A stretch of 64,000 bases of DNA, from assembly GCA_945957365.1 (NCBI GenBank), contig CAMFKI010000001.1:372001-436000 (forward strand), read 5' to 3'. Positions 17,288-25,960 of this stretch are shown piece by piece. Below the pieces are notes generated by a model. The model was given only the letters and a program-made list of their open reading frames with translations, was not told where the DNA came from and ran no database searches. The translations under genes were made by a program, and so were the position numbers. Position 1 is the stretch's first letter. Each line of letters begins with the position of its first letter. This DNA is from an uncultured Alphaproteobacteria bacterium. Lineage in GTDB: Bacteria; Pseudomonadota; Alphaproteobacteria; Rhizobiales; Aestuariivirgaceae.

Positions 17288-18736
17288 ATGAGCGAGAGAG
17301 ACGAGGTTCAGCCGCAACCGCTCGGCCTGATCGAGGCCATCGTACCGGTGGCGAGCCTCGTCGTCCTTGTCGGCCTGTCGTATTTCCTGTTCGGCGATGG
17401 CGGCGCCTCGGGGCCGAGCCAGGTTGCCCTCACGGTGGCCACCATGATCGCGGTGCTCGTCGCGTGGCGGCGCGGCCACTCGCTGGCGGCCCTCCACAAG
17501 GCCGCGGTGGACAGCGTCAGCTCGGGCATCGGTGCGATCTTCATCCTGCTGGCAGTGGGCGCGCTGATCGGCACCTGGGCGATGAGCGGCACGCTGGTCG
17601 CCATGGTCTATTACGGCATCCAGATTCTCAGCCCCAACTACTTCTACCTGACGACGGCGGTCGTCTGCGCCGTGATCTCGTCCTCGATCGGCAGCTCGTG
17701 GACGACGGCGGGCACCATCGGTGTCGGCTTCATGGGGATTGCCGCCAACATGGGGCTCGACCCCGCCATCACCGCCGCCGCCATCATCTCCGGCGCCTAT
17801 TTCGGCGACACCACGTCACCGCTTTCCGACTCGACCAACCTCGCCTCGGGCACGGTGGGCGTCGGCCTCTACCAGCACATCCGCGAAACGGCGTTGACCT
17901 CGTCGATCGCGCTGCTGCTGTCACTGGTGTTGTTCTGGCTGCTCGGCAAGCCCGGCGATTTCGATGCCACCGACAAGATCGTCGCCATCCGCGAGTTCTT
18001 CCCGACCTCGCCGCTGCTGTTCATTCCGCTGGTGCTGGTTGCGGCGCTGGCGCTGCTCAAGGTTCCGCCCTTCACGGCGATCTTCGCCGGCGCGCTGGCG
18101 GGTGGCCTGGTGGCGGCCTTCGGCTCGCCCGAACGCGTCATTGCCTATGCCCACGGGCAAGACCTGCCCTATGTCCTCGGCCTCATCAAGGGCGTGTGGC
18201 TGGCGCTGGCCAATGGCTACAAGGCCGAGACCGGCAACGCCGCCATCGACCAGCTGGTCTCGCGCGGCGGCATGGACAGCATGCTGAACACCATCTGGCT
18301 CGTCATCACGGCACTGGCCTTCGGCGGCGTCGTCGAGAAGGCGGGCGTGCTCGACCGGCTGATCCAGCCCATCGTCGACCGCACCAGGTCCACGGGGGCG
18401 CTGATCGCCGCCACGGTGGGTTCGGTGGTCGCCGCCAACGTGGTGACGGCGGACCAGTACATCGCCATCGTGCTGCCGGCGCGCATGTTCAAGTCGGCCT
18501 TCGCCAAGCTGGGCTTCGCGCCGGTGGTGCTGTCGCGCGCCGTGGGCGCCACCGCCACGCCGACCTCCGCCATCGTGCCGTGGAACAGCTGCGGCGCCTA
18601 CATGGCGGCAACGCTGGGCGTGGGCACCTGGCACTATGCGCCCTATGCGCTGTTCAGCATCATGAGCCCGCTGGTGGTGATTGCGCTGGGCTTTCTCAAC
18701 ATCCGCATGCCGCGGGCGGCAGCGGTTCAGGGATAG
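17288..18736 (+). CDS. nhaC: NhaC-family Na+/H+ antiporter
   Basis: 482 residues with about 11-12 membrane helices. NhaC signatures: SSSIGSSWTTAGTIGVGFMG, then ISGAYFGDTTSPLSDSTNLA, and the late ATATPTSAIVPWNSCGAY. It starts 9 bases after arcA and probably belongs to the same transcript. Within this family some members exchange amino acids or organic acids rather than only ions, so a role in arginine catabolism is possible. Its end overlaps the end of the convergent marC gene by 10 bases. Confidence 0.9.
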   Translation: MSERDEVQPQPLGLIEAIVPVASLVVLVGLSYFLFGDGGASGPSQVALTVATMIAVLVAWRRGHSLAALHKAAVDSVSSGIGAIFILLAVGALIGTWAMSGTLVAMVYYGIQILSPNYFYLTTAVVCAVISSSIGSSWTTAGTIGVGFMGIAANMGLDPAITAAAIISGAYFGDTTSPLSDSTNLASGTVGVGLYQHIRETALTSSIALLLSLVLFWLLGKPGDFDATDKIVAIREFFPTSPLLFIPLVLVAALALLKVPPFTAIFAGALAGGLVAAFGSPERVIAYAHGQDLPYVLGLIKGVWLALANGYKAETGNAAIDQLVSRGGMDSMLNTIWLVITALAFGGVVEKAGVLDRLIQPIVDRTRSTGALIAATVGSVVAANVVTADQYIAIVLPARMFKSAFAKLGFAPVVLSRAVGATATPTSAIVPWNSCGAYMAATLGVGTWHYAPYALFSIMSPLVVIALGFLNIRMPRAAAVQG

Positions 18737-19344
18737 ACGCCGGGGCCCAGCAGCGGCCCGAAGACGCTGAAGAAGGTTTGCACCGCAAGCGCCGCCAGCA
18801 CCAGCCCCATGATGCGGCTCATCACGTTGGTTCCGGTGTCGCCGATCGCCTTCTGGATCGCCTCGGCGGAACGCAGCACGGCAAAGATCACCGCCATGAC
18901 CACCAGCATCACCACGGCGGTGACCGCCTGCTCGGCGACGGAGTTCACCCTATGGTCGGTCATCGCCACGATCGCGGCAATCGAACCGCCGCCCGCCAGC
19001 ATCGGCATGGCCAGCGGAAACACCGCGACGTCGCCCGCCGGGGCATCGGCCTCGTCGTTGCCGCCCGGGACCTCGCCAAACACCATGCGCAGCCCCAGGA
19101 TCAGCAGCACCAGTGCGCCGGCGATACGCAGCGCAGGCAGCGTCACGCCGATCTTTTCCAGGAACAGCTGCCCGAAGGCCAGCAGGAAGAGCAGGATCAC
19201 GCTGGCGATGAGGCAGGCTCGTATCGCCGTGCGGTTGCGCTCGGCCGGTGTCATCCTGGCAGTGACCGAAAGGAACACCGGCACGGATGCAAAGGGATTG
19301 ATGGTCACCAGCAACAGGATGAATTCGCTCGAAATGTAGTTCAC
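18727..19344 (-). CDS. MarC-family integral membrane protein
   Basis: 205 residues with six hydrophobic helices, normal for MarC/UPF0056. NPFASVPVFLSVTARMTPAER and FPLAMPMLAGGGSIAAIV are typical. Start taken as GTG 19344 on the minus strand, 11 bases after AGGGGGAG; longer readings add residues that do not look like this family. The function of MarC proteins is unknown, and the old link to multiple antibiotic resistance has been withdrawn. It shares a 158-base upstream region with the divergent permease at 19503. Confidence 0.85.
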   Translation of the reverse strand: MNYISSEFILLLVTINPFASVPVFLSVTARMTPAERNRTAIRACLIASVILLFLLAFGQLFLEKIGVTLPALRIAGALVLLILGLRMVFGEVPGGNDEADAPAGDVAVFPLAMPMLAGGGSIAAIVAMTDHRVNSVAEQAVTAVVMLVVMAVIFAVLRSAEAIQKAIGDTGTNVMSRIMGLVLAALAVQTFFSVFGPLLGPGVYP

Positions 19345-19502
19345 GCCGTTTCCCACTCCCCCTAGAAGCGTCACGATAGTGCATCGTGCCGCTGAATGCC
19401 ACCCGCCGCCGATCGGACGAAGCGTCTGGCTGCTTGCCAAATCGGGCCATGTGCCCTCATATCGCCGCCAGCCGAGGCAACCAAATCCGAGGAGTTCCGA
19501 TC

Positions 19503-20558
19503 TTGACAGGAAGACCCCCCGGCGAGGGCGCGGACGCGAGGCTTTCCGCCACAGGCGGGCTGCTTCTGGTCAGCACCACGATCCTGGTTCTCGGCGCCCT
19601 GTCATGGGGCGAAATGGTCTTCGCGCCGGCGGCCTTCGCCATCTTCATCGTCATGGTGGTCTGGCCCTTGCAGGCGTGGTTGCAGGCGCGCATGCCGAAG
19701 TCGCTGGCGGTCCTGATCACCATACTGGTGACGGTCGTTTCCATCGTGGCGCTGCTGCTGCTGTTCGTCTGGGGCATGAGCGTCGTCGGCCAATGGCTGA
19801 TCCGCAACAGCAACCAGTTCCAGACGCTCTACCAGGCAGCCAGCGACTGGCTGGAGGGGCATGGCGTGCCGGTGGCGGCCCAAATCACCGACATGTTCAG
19901 CATGTCGTGGATCGTCGGCATGGTGCAGACCATGCTGTCGCGGATCAACGGGCTGGCTGGCTTCGCCATGCTGGTCTTCGCCTTCGCCGTGCTGGGCCTC
20001 CTCGAGGTGGAGGATCTCGCCCGGCGCATCGCCGCCTCGGGCCGCAGCTTCGGCGGTATCGACCTCATCGCGGTCGGACGCGAGACGGCGGGCCAGTTCG
20101 GCAAATACATGCTGGTGCGCAGCATCGCCAGCATCGTGACCGGCGCCATCGTCTGGCTGATCGCCTGGATGGTCGGTCTGGAGCATCCATCGGCCTGGGC
20201 GGCCATCGCCTTCACCCTCAACTACATTCCGTTCATCGGGCCGCTGGTGGCGACGGTGCTGCCCACGCTGTTCGCGCTGGCGCAATTCCAGTCCTTCCAG
20301 ATCGCGCTGGTGGTGCTGGTCTGCCTGACGGTGGTGCAATTCATCATCGGCAGCTACCTGGAACCGGTGCTGACCGGCTCGGCACTTTCGATGTCGCCCT
20401 TCGCCGTCATGTTCATGGTGTTCCTGTGGAGCCTGCTGTGGGGTCTGACGGGAGCCTTCATCGGCGTGCCGATCTTGGTGGCCGTTCTCACCGTCTGCCG
20501 GAGGTTACCTTCGATGCGCTGGCTCACCGTCATGCTGTCCGCCGGCAGCGGCAGTTGA
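19503..20558 (+). CDS. AI-2E/PerM family permease-like membrane protein
   Basis: 351 residues from TTG 19503, which has an ideal GAGGAG 8 bases upstream (19489-19494); in-frame ATGs further upstream lack a ribosome site. It has about eight membrane helices, a central soluble stretch (DWLEGHGVPVAAQITDMFSM) and the C-terminal FTLNYIPFIGPLVATVLPTL block typical of this family. Members have been proposed as autoinducer-2 exporters or Na+/H+ antiporters; the real substrate cannot be inferred. The gene stands alone. Confidence 0.85.
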   Translation: MTGRPPGEGADARLSATGGLLLVSTTILVLGALSWGEMVFAPAAFAIFIVMVVWPLQAWLQARMPKSLAVLITILVTVVSIVALLLLFVWGMSVVGQWLIRNSNQFQTLYQAASDWLEGHGVPVAAQITDMFSMSWIVGMVQTMLSRINGLAGFAMLVFAFAVLGLLEVEDLARRIAASGRSFGGIDLIAVGRETAGQFGKYMLVRSIASIVTGAIVWLIAWMVGLEHPSAWAAIAFTLNYIPFIGPLVATVLPTLFALAQFQSFQIALVVLVCLTVVQFIIGSYLEPVLTGSALSMSPFAVMFMVFLWSLLWGLTGAFIGVPILVAVLTVCRRLPSMRWLTVMLSAGSGS

Positions 20559-20653
20559 TCAGTTCCACCCGGCACCTCCCGACAATTCTTCTGGCCTGCA
20601 GCAAGCGTCCGGATTAACTTCACGGTTGAACGTCAAACTGGAGACTGACCCCC

Positions 20654-21010
20654 GTGTTCAAATTCACACTTCGTTTTGCCGCAGCCGGACTGACCCTCCT
20701 GGGTACCGTCATGATGACGGGACAGGATTTCTCGTCCAGCGCTGAGGCATCTTCGAACGTCTCCGCCCAGCGCAGCCGGCAGTGCTCGGCGGAAGCCCGG
20801 CGCTATGCCGACCGCAATACGCGGCGCACCACCGCAAGGGGTGCCGCGGGCGGCGCTGCCGTCGGCGCCATCGCGAGCCAGAGCCGGCGCAACACCGGCC
20901 GCAATGCCGGGCGTGGTGCGCTGATCGGCGGCGGAGCGGGCCTCTTCGCCTCCACCAGCCGCTGGAACGTCTATTATAATTATTCCTATCGCAACTGCGT
21001 CCGCCGCTAG
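20654..21010 (+). CDS. Small secreted glycine-zipper-like protein
   Basis: 118 residues from GTG 20654, with GGAGA 9-10 bases upstream. A signal peptide (FTLRFAAAGLTLLGTVMM) ends near residue 30. The mature part has alternating Gly/Ala and Arg/Asn stretches (ARGAAGGAAVGAIASQSRRN and GRGALIGGGAGLF) resembling glycine-zipper segments, and two Cys. The repeated Gly-rich blocks suggest a short membrane-inserting or cell-envelope protein. No function is recognised. Confidence 0.6.
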   Translation: MFKFTLRFAAAGLTLLGTVMMTGQDFSSSAEASSNVSAQRSRQCSAEARRYADRNTRRTTARGAAGGAAVGAIASQSRRNTGRNAGRGALIGGGAGLFASTSRWNVYYNYSYRNCVRR

Positions 21011-21063
21011 GCGGACGCATCGCCCGGCGGCCAGCACGACAGCAGGCTGCGCAGGATCACGGC

Positions 21064-21088
21064 GGCCGGCGCCAGGGTGGCGCCGGCC
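21064..21088. terminator. Strong hairpin between convergent genes
   Basis: GGCCGGCGCC (21064-21073), loop AGGGT, GGCGCCGGCC (21079-21088): a perfect 10-bp GC stem between the ends of the convergent genes at 21010 and 21143. No T-tract on either side, so it is either a factor-dependent terminator structure or a palindromic repeat. Confidence 0.5.
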
Positions 21089-21142
21089 TGCCCCCGCTGC
21101 TCATCGTCGTGCCGGCACATCACGAGTCGTAGGACGCAGAGA

Positions 21143-21700
21143 TCAGTTCGGCATCTTCGTGATCACGAGGTGGCCTTCGCCCACGGGGATTGCCAGCATG
21201 GAGGCGCGGACGGTGTTGGTGCCCTTGCCGGGCGAACTGAACTGATAGGTTTCGGTGAAGGCGACATTGTACGACTTGCCCTTCTGGACCTCGACCTTCG
21301 CCACATAGGACATGTTGATGCGTGACCCCGTTGCAGTCACCGCCGCCGTGCCGACGAGATCGGCGCGCCGCCCGATGAAGCGCCCGGCGCCGAGGCTCTG
21401 GAAGGTCCAGGTCTTGATCTCACGCTTGCCATCCGAATAGAGCGTGTTCATGCGGATCTCGAACAGCTTGCCACTGGGCTTGCCGCGGATGTCCACCTTC
21501 ACGGTGCGTGTCTTGCCGTCGGTGTAATTCTTCACGTCCCCGGTCGCGACGAGATGACCGGAAAAGAAGGTCGAGAGATTCATCGGACCGGCACTGGCAA
21601 GGGCCGCCGACGGGGCGAGCGTTGCCACGGGCAGGAACACGGCGGCCGACATCAGAATGGCTCCGACCCTCGCCACTCGCTGTCCTTGTGTAAATCGCAT
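21143..21700 (-). CDS. Secreted protein, DUF3833-like
   Basis: 185 residues from ATG 21700, preceded by GGGAG at 7 bases. A signal peptide ends near ALASA (residue about 35). The remaining part is beta-rich, with FSGHLVATGDVKNYTDGKTR near its start and TFQSLGAGRFIGRRADLVG in the middle, which resembles the DUF3833 family of lipocalin-like secreted proteins (recalled, not searched). It stands alone on the minus strand. Function unknown. Confidence 0.6.
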   Translation of the reverse strand: MRFTQGQRVARVGAILMSAAVFLPVATLAPSAALASAGPMNLSTFFSGHLVATGDVKNYTDGKTRTVKVDIRGKPSGKLFEIRMNTLYSDGKREIKTWTFQSLGAGRFIGRRADLVGTAAVTATGSRINMSYVAKVEVQKGKSYNVAFTETYQFSSPGKGTNTVRASMLAIPVGEGHLVITKMPN

Positions 21701-21933
21701 GGAGTCGCTCCCTCGGCTGGTCTTGGCATAACTTCGAACGGTCATGGGCGGGAATTCTCGTTCGCCCGTGCGGCGGAAACACGACAGGCCCTGAACACGA
21801 CTGGTCCTGAACTGGACCTGACGCCATTACGCCGAATACAGCCTCGAGAAAACCCTGAATTGCACCATGACAGAAGAGTGAACGTTTTCGCCACGGTCGA
21901 GTTCCGACATTGCAGGCCGGTGCGGACCCGCAA

Positions 21934-21967
21934 AGAAAAACCGCCACCCCCTTGCGGAGGTGGCGGT
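21934..21967 (-). terminator. Rho-independent terminator of the small secreted protein gene
   Basis: Read on the minus strand, ACCGCCACC pairs with GGTGGCGGT (plus-strand positions 21959-21967 and 21940-21948) around a 10-base loop, and is followed directly by TTTTTCTTTG. This is a textbook intrinsic terminator, 20 bases beyond the stop of the gene at 21987. Confidence 0.85.
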
Positions 21968-21986
21968 CAATTTCGGAGAGCCGGAA

Positions 21987-22388
21987 TTACTCCTTGTCGA
22001 CGCGCGTGTCTTCGCCGACCTGAACCACGCCCTGCTTGGCGGAGCTGAAGGTGAAGCTGTCGCCCGAGGGGGCAACGAAGATCTTGTCGTGAGCGCCAGA
22101 CTTGTAGGTGACTTCGCCCGTGCAGTCGTCGTTCACCTTGTAGGTGCCTTCGTCAGCCTCAGGCGCGGCAGCGCCGGCAACGCCGCTGATGGTCTTGACA
22201 TGGCCAGCCCCATCGAAGTGCTCCTGGCCGGCTTCCGCGTAGGGCTTGCCCGCCTCGTCGAAGCCCTGGAGCCAGTAGGTGTAGTGGCCCTGGATGGACG
22301 CGTTCGAGCATTCGCCAGCGGTGGCTGCGGTCGTTCCGGCTGCAACGAAGGCCAGAAGTGCGAGCGTGCTTACGATGTAGGTTTTCAT
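21987..22388 (-). CDS. Small secreted protein of unknown function
   Basis: 133 residues with a clear signal peptide (MKTYIVSTLALLAFVAAGTT, cleavage near ATAG). The mature part contains two Cys (ECSNAS and DDCTGEV), probably a disulfide, and short beta-type repeats: SIQGHYTYWLQGFDEAG and GTYKVNDDCTGEVTYKSG. ATG 22388 follows GGAGAAG by 8 bases. It resembles small periplasmic lipocalin-like proteins that are common near stress genes. It lies downstream of the bch/idi operon on the same strand, with 121 bases between. Confidence 0.65.
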   Translation of the reverse strand: MKTYIVSTLALLAFVAAGTTAATAGECSNASIQGHYTYWLQGFDEAGKPYAEAGQEHFDGAGHVKTISGVAGAAAPEADEGTYKVNDDCTGEVTYKSGAHDKIFVAPSGDSFTFSSAKQGVVQVGEDTRVDKE

Positions 22389-22509
22389 TTGAAATCTTCT
22401 CCATGGAATGCGGTCCTGAACTCAAGACCGCGGCCCTTATTGCGAGAAATTTCAACGGCCGCATCTGTGGAAGTACGACACGACGTCAACGGCGAGCGCC
22501 GGAATTTAC

Positions 22510-23526
22510 CTAAAGCAGCGCGGCCGCGCGCAGCGCGTCGAGGTCTTTCGATCCCGTGGCGAGGCAGGCGATGCGGAGCGCCTCGGCGAAGGCCTCGACA
22601 TGGGTGACGACCGCCTCCGTCCCCTGCATCGCGGAGGGCAGGAGCGATGCGGCCTGGCCCACAAGGCTGGCGCCGAGACGGATGGCCCTGGCGGCATCGA
22701 GGCCATGGCGGATGCCGCCCGAGGCGATGAGCGGCGTGTCCGGGCAGGCAGCGCAGACCTCGGCGAGGCAGATGGGTGTCGGGATGCCCCAATCGCGGAA
22801 GATCTCACCCATGTTCCGGCCGTCGGGTTCGGAGAGCCGTGCGCCTTCGACGGCGGCCCAGCTGGTGCCCCCTGCCCCGGCGACGTCGATGGCCGCCACG
22901 CCGCAGGCGACGAGGCGCCGCGCGACCTCGCCCGAAATGCCGCTGCCCACTTCCTTGGCGATGATCGGGACAGGCAGCGCGCGCGCCAGCCTGGCGATCG
23001 CCGCTTCGACCCCGGCCCAGTTGCGATCGCCGCCGGGCTGCACGGCTTCCTGCACCGGGTTGAGATGCAGGATCAGCGCATCGGCCTGGAGCTGGTCCAC
23101 GGCGCGGCGCGCCTCGTCCGGCCCCATGCCGCTGACCAGCTGGATGGCGCCGAGATTGCCGTAGATCGGGATCGAGGGGGCGATGCGGCGCAGTTCGGGG
23201 CCAAGGCCCGAGCTGTCGGGCGTGGTGAGCGCGATGCGCTGCGAGCCAACGCCCATGGCGAAGCCCATGTGTTCGGCCGCTTCCGCGATGGCGCGATTGA
23301 TGCGCGCAGAGACGTCCGGGCCGCCGGTCATCGAGGAGGCCAGAAACGGCAGGCGCAGCAGCTTGCCGAGGAAGCTCGTCGACAGGTCGATGTCGGCGAA
23401 ATCCACCTCCGGCAGCGCATTGTGCCGGAAGCGGACCATGTCGAAACCGGCGGGCACGCTGTGGCGTGCCGCGCCGGAGAGCACGATGTCGATGTGATCG
23501 CGCTTGCGGCGCTCGATCTCGCTCAT
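22510..23526 (-). CDS. fni: Type 2 isopentenyl-diphosphate delta-isomerase (FMN-dependent)
   Basis: 338 residues. Interconverts IPP and DMAPP, supplying precursors for carotenoids and the geranylgeranyl tail of bacteriochlorophyll. Type 2 signatures: RKRDHIDIVLSG at the start, LPFLASSMTGG, GVGSQRIAL, and the FMN-binding barrel with GGTSWAAVEG and ASGGIRHGLDAARAI. It is the last gene of the bchG-orf428-bchP-tspO-orf103-cycA-fni run, 37 bases after cycA. In Rhodobacter the isomerase beside bchP is the unrelated type 1 enzyme, so this is an alternative in the same place. Confidence 0.93.
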   Translation of the reverse strand: MSEIERRKRDHIDIVLSGAARHSVPAGFDMVRFRHNALPEVDFADIDLSTSFLGKLLRLPFLASSMTGGPDVSARINRAIAEAAEHMGFAMGVGSQRIALTTPDSSGLGPELRRIAPSIPIYGNLGAIQLVSGMGPDEARRAVDQLQADALILHLNPVQEAVQPGGDRNWAGVEAAIARLARALPVPIIAKEVGSGISGEVARRLVACGVAAIDVAGAGGTSWAAVEGARLSEPDGRNMGEIFRDWGIPTPICLAEVCAACPDTPLIASGGIRHGLDAARAIRLGASLVGQAASLLPSAMQGTEAVVTHVEAFAEALRIACLATGSKDLDALRAAALL

Positions 23527-23563
23527 GCGGGTCAGTCCGCCGAGCCGATCAGGCAGCAGGCGA

Positions 23564-23944
23564 TCAGGGATGGGCCGAAAGGTAGGCGATGACGTTGGCC
23601 ACGTCCTCGGGCTTCTTCAGGCCGGCGAAGGCCATCTTGGTGCCGGGCACCAGGGCCTTGGGATTGGGCAGGTACTTGGTGAGCGTCGCCTCGTCCCACA
23701 CGGCACCCGTGGCGCCGAAGGCCTTCATCGCGGCGGAATAGTTGTAGCCTTCGACCGAGGCCACCTTGCGGCCCACGACGCCCTTCAGCGTCGGCCCGAT
23801 CTTGGTGATGCCCTTCTCGTTCTCGTGGCAGGCCTTGCACTGGGCGAAGACCTTCTCGCCGGCGGCGGCATCGCCCGCGGCGTGGGCCGGAACGGCGAAC
23901 AGCACGGCGGAGGCCAGGGCGGCGAAGACGGTTGTCTTGATCAT
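23564..23944 (-). CDS. cycA: Class I cytochrome c (cytochrome c2-like)
   Basis: 126 residues from ATG 23944. Signal peptide [20 protein letters not shown] cleaved near AHA|AGD. One haem site CKACH, with methionine ligand in PGTKMAF and the [11 protein letters not shown] and [11 protein letters not shown] segments typical of cytochrome c2. It would carry electrons in the periplasm from the bc1 complex to PufC and the reaction centre, and to oxidases. Its place inside a bch transcript suggests co-regulation with pigment synthesis. RBS AAGGA lies upstream. Confidence 0.9.
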   Translation of the reverse strand: MIKTTVFAALASAVLFAVPAHAAGDAAAGEKVFAQCKACHENEKGITKIGPTLKGVVGRKVASVEGYNYSAAMKAFGATGAVWDEATLTKYLPNPKALVPGTKMAFAGLKKPEDVANVIAYLSAHP

Positions 23945-23963
23945 CGGATTTTCCTTCACGGGG

Positions 23964-24275
23964 TTAGACGAGGTCTCGATCGGAAGAAGGCATGCGCTCG
24001 GCATGTCCTGTAGCGCTCAGTCTTAGAACCACATCGGCCAGATGCGCAAGCAGTCCCCCTGCCAAGTATATTGCGACAAACGGCCATCCCGATTGCTGCA
24101 GTGCGGCGCGGAGCGCCAGCACCAGCGATGCCCCGGCAAGGCCGTTCGCCACGAAGCTCAACAGGAGGAATGGTCTTCGCTTCCGCCAGAAGTAGACGGC
24201 CGCCACGGCGATCTCGAGGGCCAGAACCACGAGGATCACCCCGGCAACCTGACCGCTCTCTACGAAGGCCTCCAT
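23964..24275 (-). CDS. Small membrane protein of unknown function in the bch operon
   Basis: 103 residues from ATG 24275; GTG 24287, overlapping the tspO stop, is an alternative start. Three hydrophobic helices are seen: [40 protein letters not shown] and [20 protein letters not shown]. The short cytoplasmic loop is basic (RKRRP). It lies between tspO and cycA with gaps of only 8 and 19 bases, so it is co-transcribed with bacteriochlorophyll genes. No family is recognised; a role in tetrapyrrole or redox handling would be inference from position only. Confidence 0.7.
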   Translation of the reverse strand: MEAFVESGQVAGVILVVLALEIAVAAVYFWRKRRPFLLLSFVANGLAGASLVLALRAALQQSGWPFVAIYLAGGLLAHLADVVLRLSATGHAERMPSSDRDLV

Positions 24276-24283
24276 GCGCGGGA

Positions 24284-24772
24284 TCACCCGAAGGGGGCGT
24301 TCATCTGGACGATGCGCAGGTTGAGGAATGAAGCGGTCGACACCCAGGCGAGATAGGGCAGCAGCAGGATGCCGGCCCAGGTCGAGACCGAGCCCAGCGC
24401 CACGACGATTCCCAAGACCGACAGCCACAGCAGCACGACCTCGCGCAGCGCCCAGTCCGGCCGGCGCAGCTTGAAGAAGATGCCGCTCCACGCGACGTTG
24501 AGGACGGCGTTGACGGCCAGCGCCCAGAAGATGATGGTCCGCGCGCCCGTGTCCTCCGCCGCCTGCCAGGCGAGCGCCGTGGCGATGACGGTCAACACGA
24601 AGATCGTCGTCCACACCGGGCCGAAAGCCCAGTCCGGCGGCTTCCATGACGGCTTCCTGAGGGCGTCGTACCACGGCCCGATCTCGGTCAGCACCGCACC
24701 CGCGATGGCGACGACGACGGCGATCGCCGCGGCAACGCCGAGCGGCCAGAGGAATGCGGCGGACAAGTTCAT
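24284..24772 (-). CDS. tspO: TspO/MBR family tryptophan-rich sensory protein
   Basis: 162 residues, five membrane helices. Family motifs: WYDALRKPSWKPPDWAFGPVW, here with the full PxWxPP core, then a Trp-rich segment (LNVAWSGIFF) and WVSTASFLNLRI. In Rhodobacter, TspO is an outer-membrane porphyrin-binding protein that represses photosynthesis genes in oxygen, probably through the PpsR/AppA pathway. Here it overlaps bchP by 4 bases (ATGA), so it is translated with it. In Rhodobacter it sits beside carotenoid genes instead. Confidence 0.93.
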   Translation of the reverse strand: MNLSAAFLWPLGVAAAIAVVVAIAGAVLTEIGPWYDALRKPSWKPPDWAFGPVWTTIFVLTVIATALAWQAAEDTGARTIIFWALAVNAVLNVAWSGIFFKLRRPDWALREVVLLWLSVLGIVVALGSVSTWAGILLLPYLAWVSTASFLNLRIVQMNAPFG

Positions 24773-25956
24773 GTCGGGCGCACGATGCCGAGGAGATGCG
24801 CCATGTCCTTCACGAAAATCTTGAGATGCGCCATCGGGCCTTTGCGCGACAGCTTCTTCTCGGTGTAGGATTCCCAGGTGAGGCGCTGCACGTCCTTGTC
24901 CATGCACATCTTGACGAAGCTCTCGCGCCGCTTGTCGCTCGAATACCAGAAATACTGCATGATGCCGAGGATGAAGAAGATGCGGCCATGCTCCTTCATG
25001 AAACGCTTGCGCGCGCAAGCGAGCTGGCGCGCATCGCCGGTCGTGAGGAAGGCCATGGCGGCATCCGCCGCCAGCCGGCCGCCCAGCATGGCGTAATAGA
25101 TGCCCTCGCCCGAGGCCGGCGCGACCACGCCCGCGGCGTCACCCGCCAGCACCACGTCCTTGCCGTTGTCCCAGCGCTTGAGCGGCTTGAGCGGAATGGG
25201 CGCCCCCTCGCGGCGCAACGTGCGGCCGGAGAAGCCCATCTGCTGGCGCAGCTCCGCCACCGCACCCTTCAGCGAGAAGCCCTTGTGGGCGCTGCCGGTG
25301 CCGACACTCATGGTCTTGCCGTGCGGGAACACCCAGGCATAGAAGTCGGGCGACAGGCCGCCGCGGTAATAGACGTCGCAGCGGTCGGACTCATATTCCT
25401 CCGAGCGCGTTTCGGGCGCCTCGATGATCTCGTGATAAGCGAAGACATAGGGCATCTTGTGCGCGCCGCGCACCGTGTCCTTGCCGACCTTCGACAGCGC
25501 GCCGTCGGCGCCGATGACGCAGCGCGCGCGCAGCGTCGCCGGCGTGCCGTCCTTCTCCTTGTAGTGGACGACCGCGGTGCCGCTGCCGTCGCGCGCGAAG
25601 CTTTCATAGGTGCCGGTGCGGCGCTCGGCGCCGGCCTCGGCGGCACGCTGGCGCAGCCATTCGTCGAAGGGCCCGCGATCCACCATGCCGACATAGGAAT
25701 TGGTCACCGGCATGTCGACCTTGCGGTCACTGGGCGAGATGATGCGGGCGGAGAAGATGCGCGCCACCAGCATGTCGGGGGGAATGTCGAAGTCGCGGAT
25801 GCAGCGCGGCGGAATGGCCCCGCCGCAGGGCTTGATGCGCCCGGCCCGGTCGAGCAGCGCCACGCTGAAACCGGCCTTCGCCGCATCATGCGCGGCGGTC
25901 GCGCCCGAAGGCCCGCCGCCCACCACCACGAGATCATAGGTTGTCTCTGCCAGCAT
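24769..25956 (-). CDS. bchP: Geranylgeranyl reductase (bacteriochlorophyll tail)
   Basis: 395 residues from ATG 25956. FAD-binding Rossmann start TYDLVVVGGGPSGATAAHD, then GGAIPPRC and the DRKVDMPV segment typical of BchP/ChlP. LAGDAAGVVAPASGEGIYYA is the second FAD motif. It reduces three double bonds of the geranylgeranyl group on bacteriochlorophyll to phytyl, using NADPH. It lies 4 bases downstream of ORF428 and overlaps tspO. Confidence 0.95.
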   Translation of the reverse strand: MLAETTYDLVVVGGGPSGATAAHDAAKAGFSVALLDRAGRIKPCGGAIPPRCIRDFDIPPDMLVARIFSARIISPSDRKVDMPVTNSYVGMVDRGPFDEWLRQRAAEAGAERRTGTYESFARDGSGTAVVHYKEKDGTPATLRARCVIGADGALSKVGKDTVRGAHKMPYVFAYHEIIEAPETRSEEYESDRCDVYYRGGLSPDFYAWVFPHGKTMSVGTGSAHKGFSLKGAVAELRQQMGFSGRTLRREGAPIPLKPLKRWDNGKDVVLAGDAAGVVAPASGEGIYYAMLGGRLAADAAMAFLTTGDARQLACARKRFMKEHGRIFFILGIMQYFWYSSDKRRESFVKMCMDKDVQRLTWESYTEKKLSRKGPMAHLKIFVKDMAHLLGIVRPT

Positions 25957-25960
25957 GATG

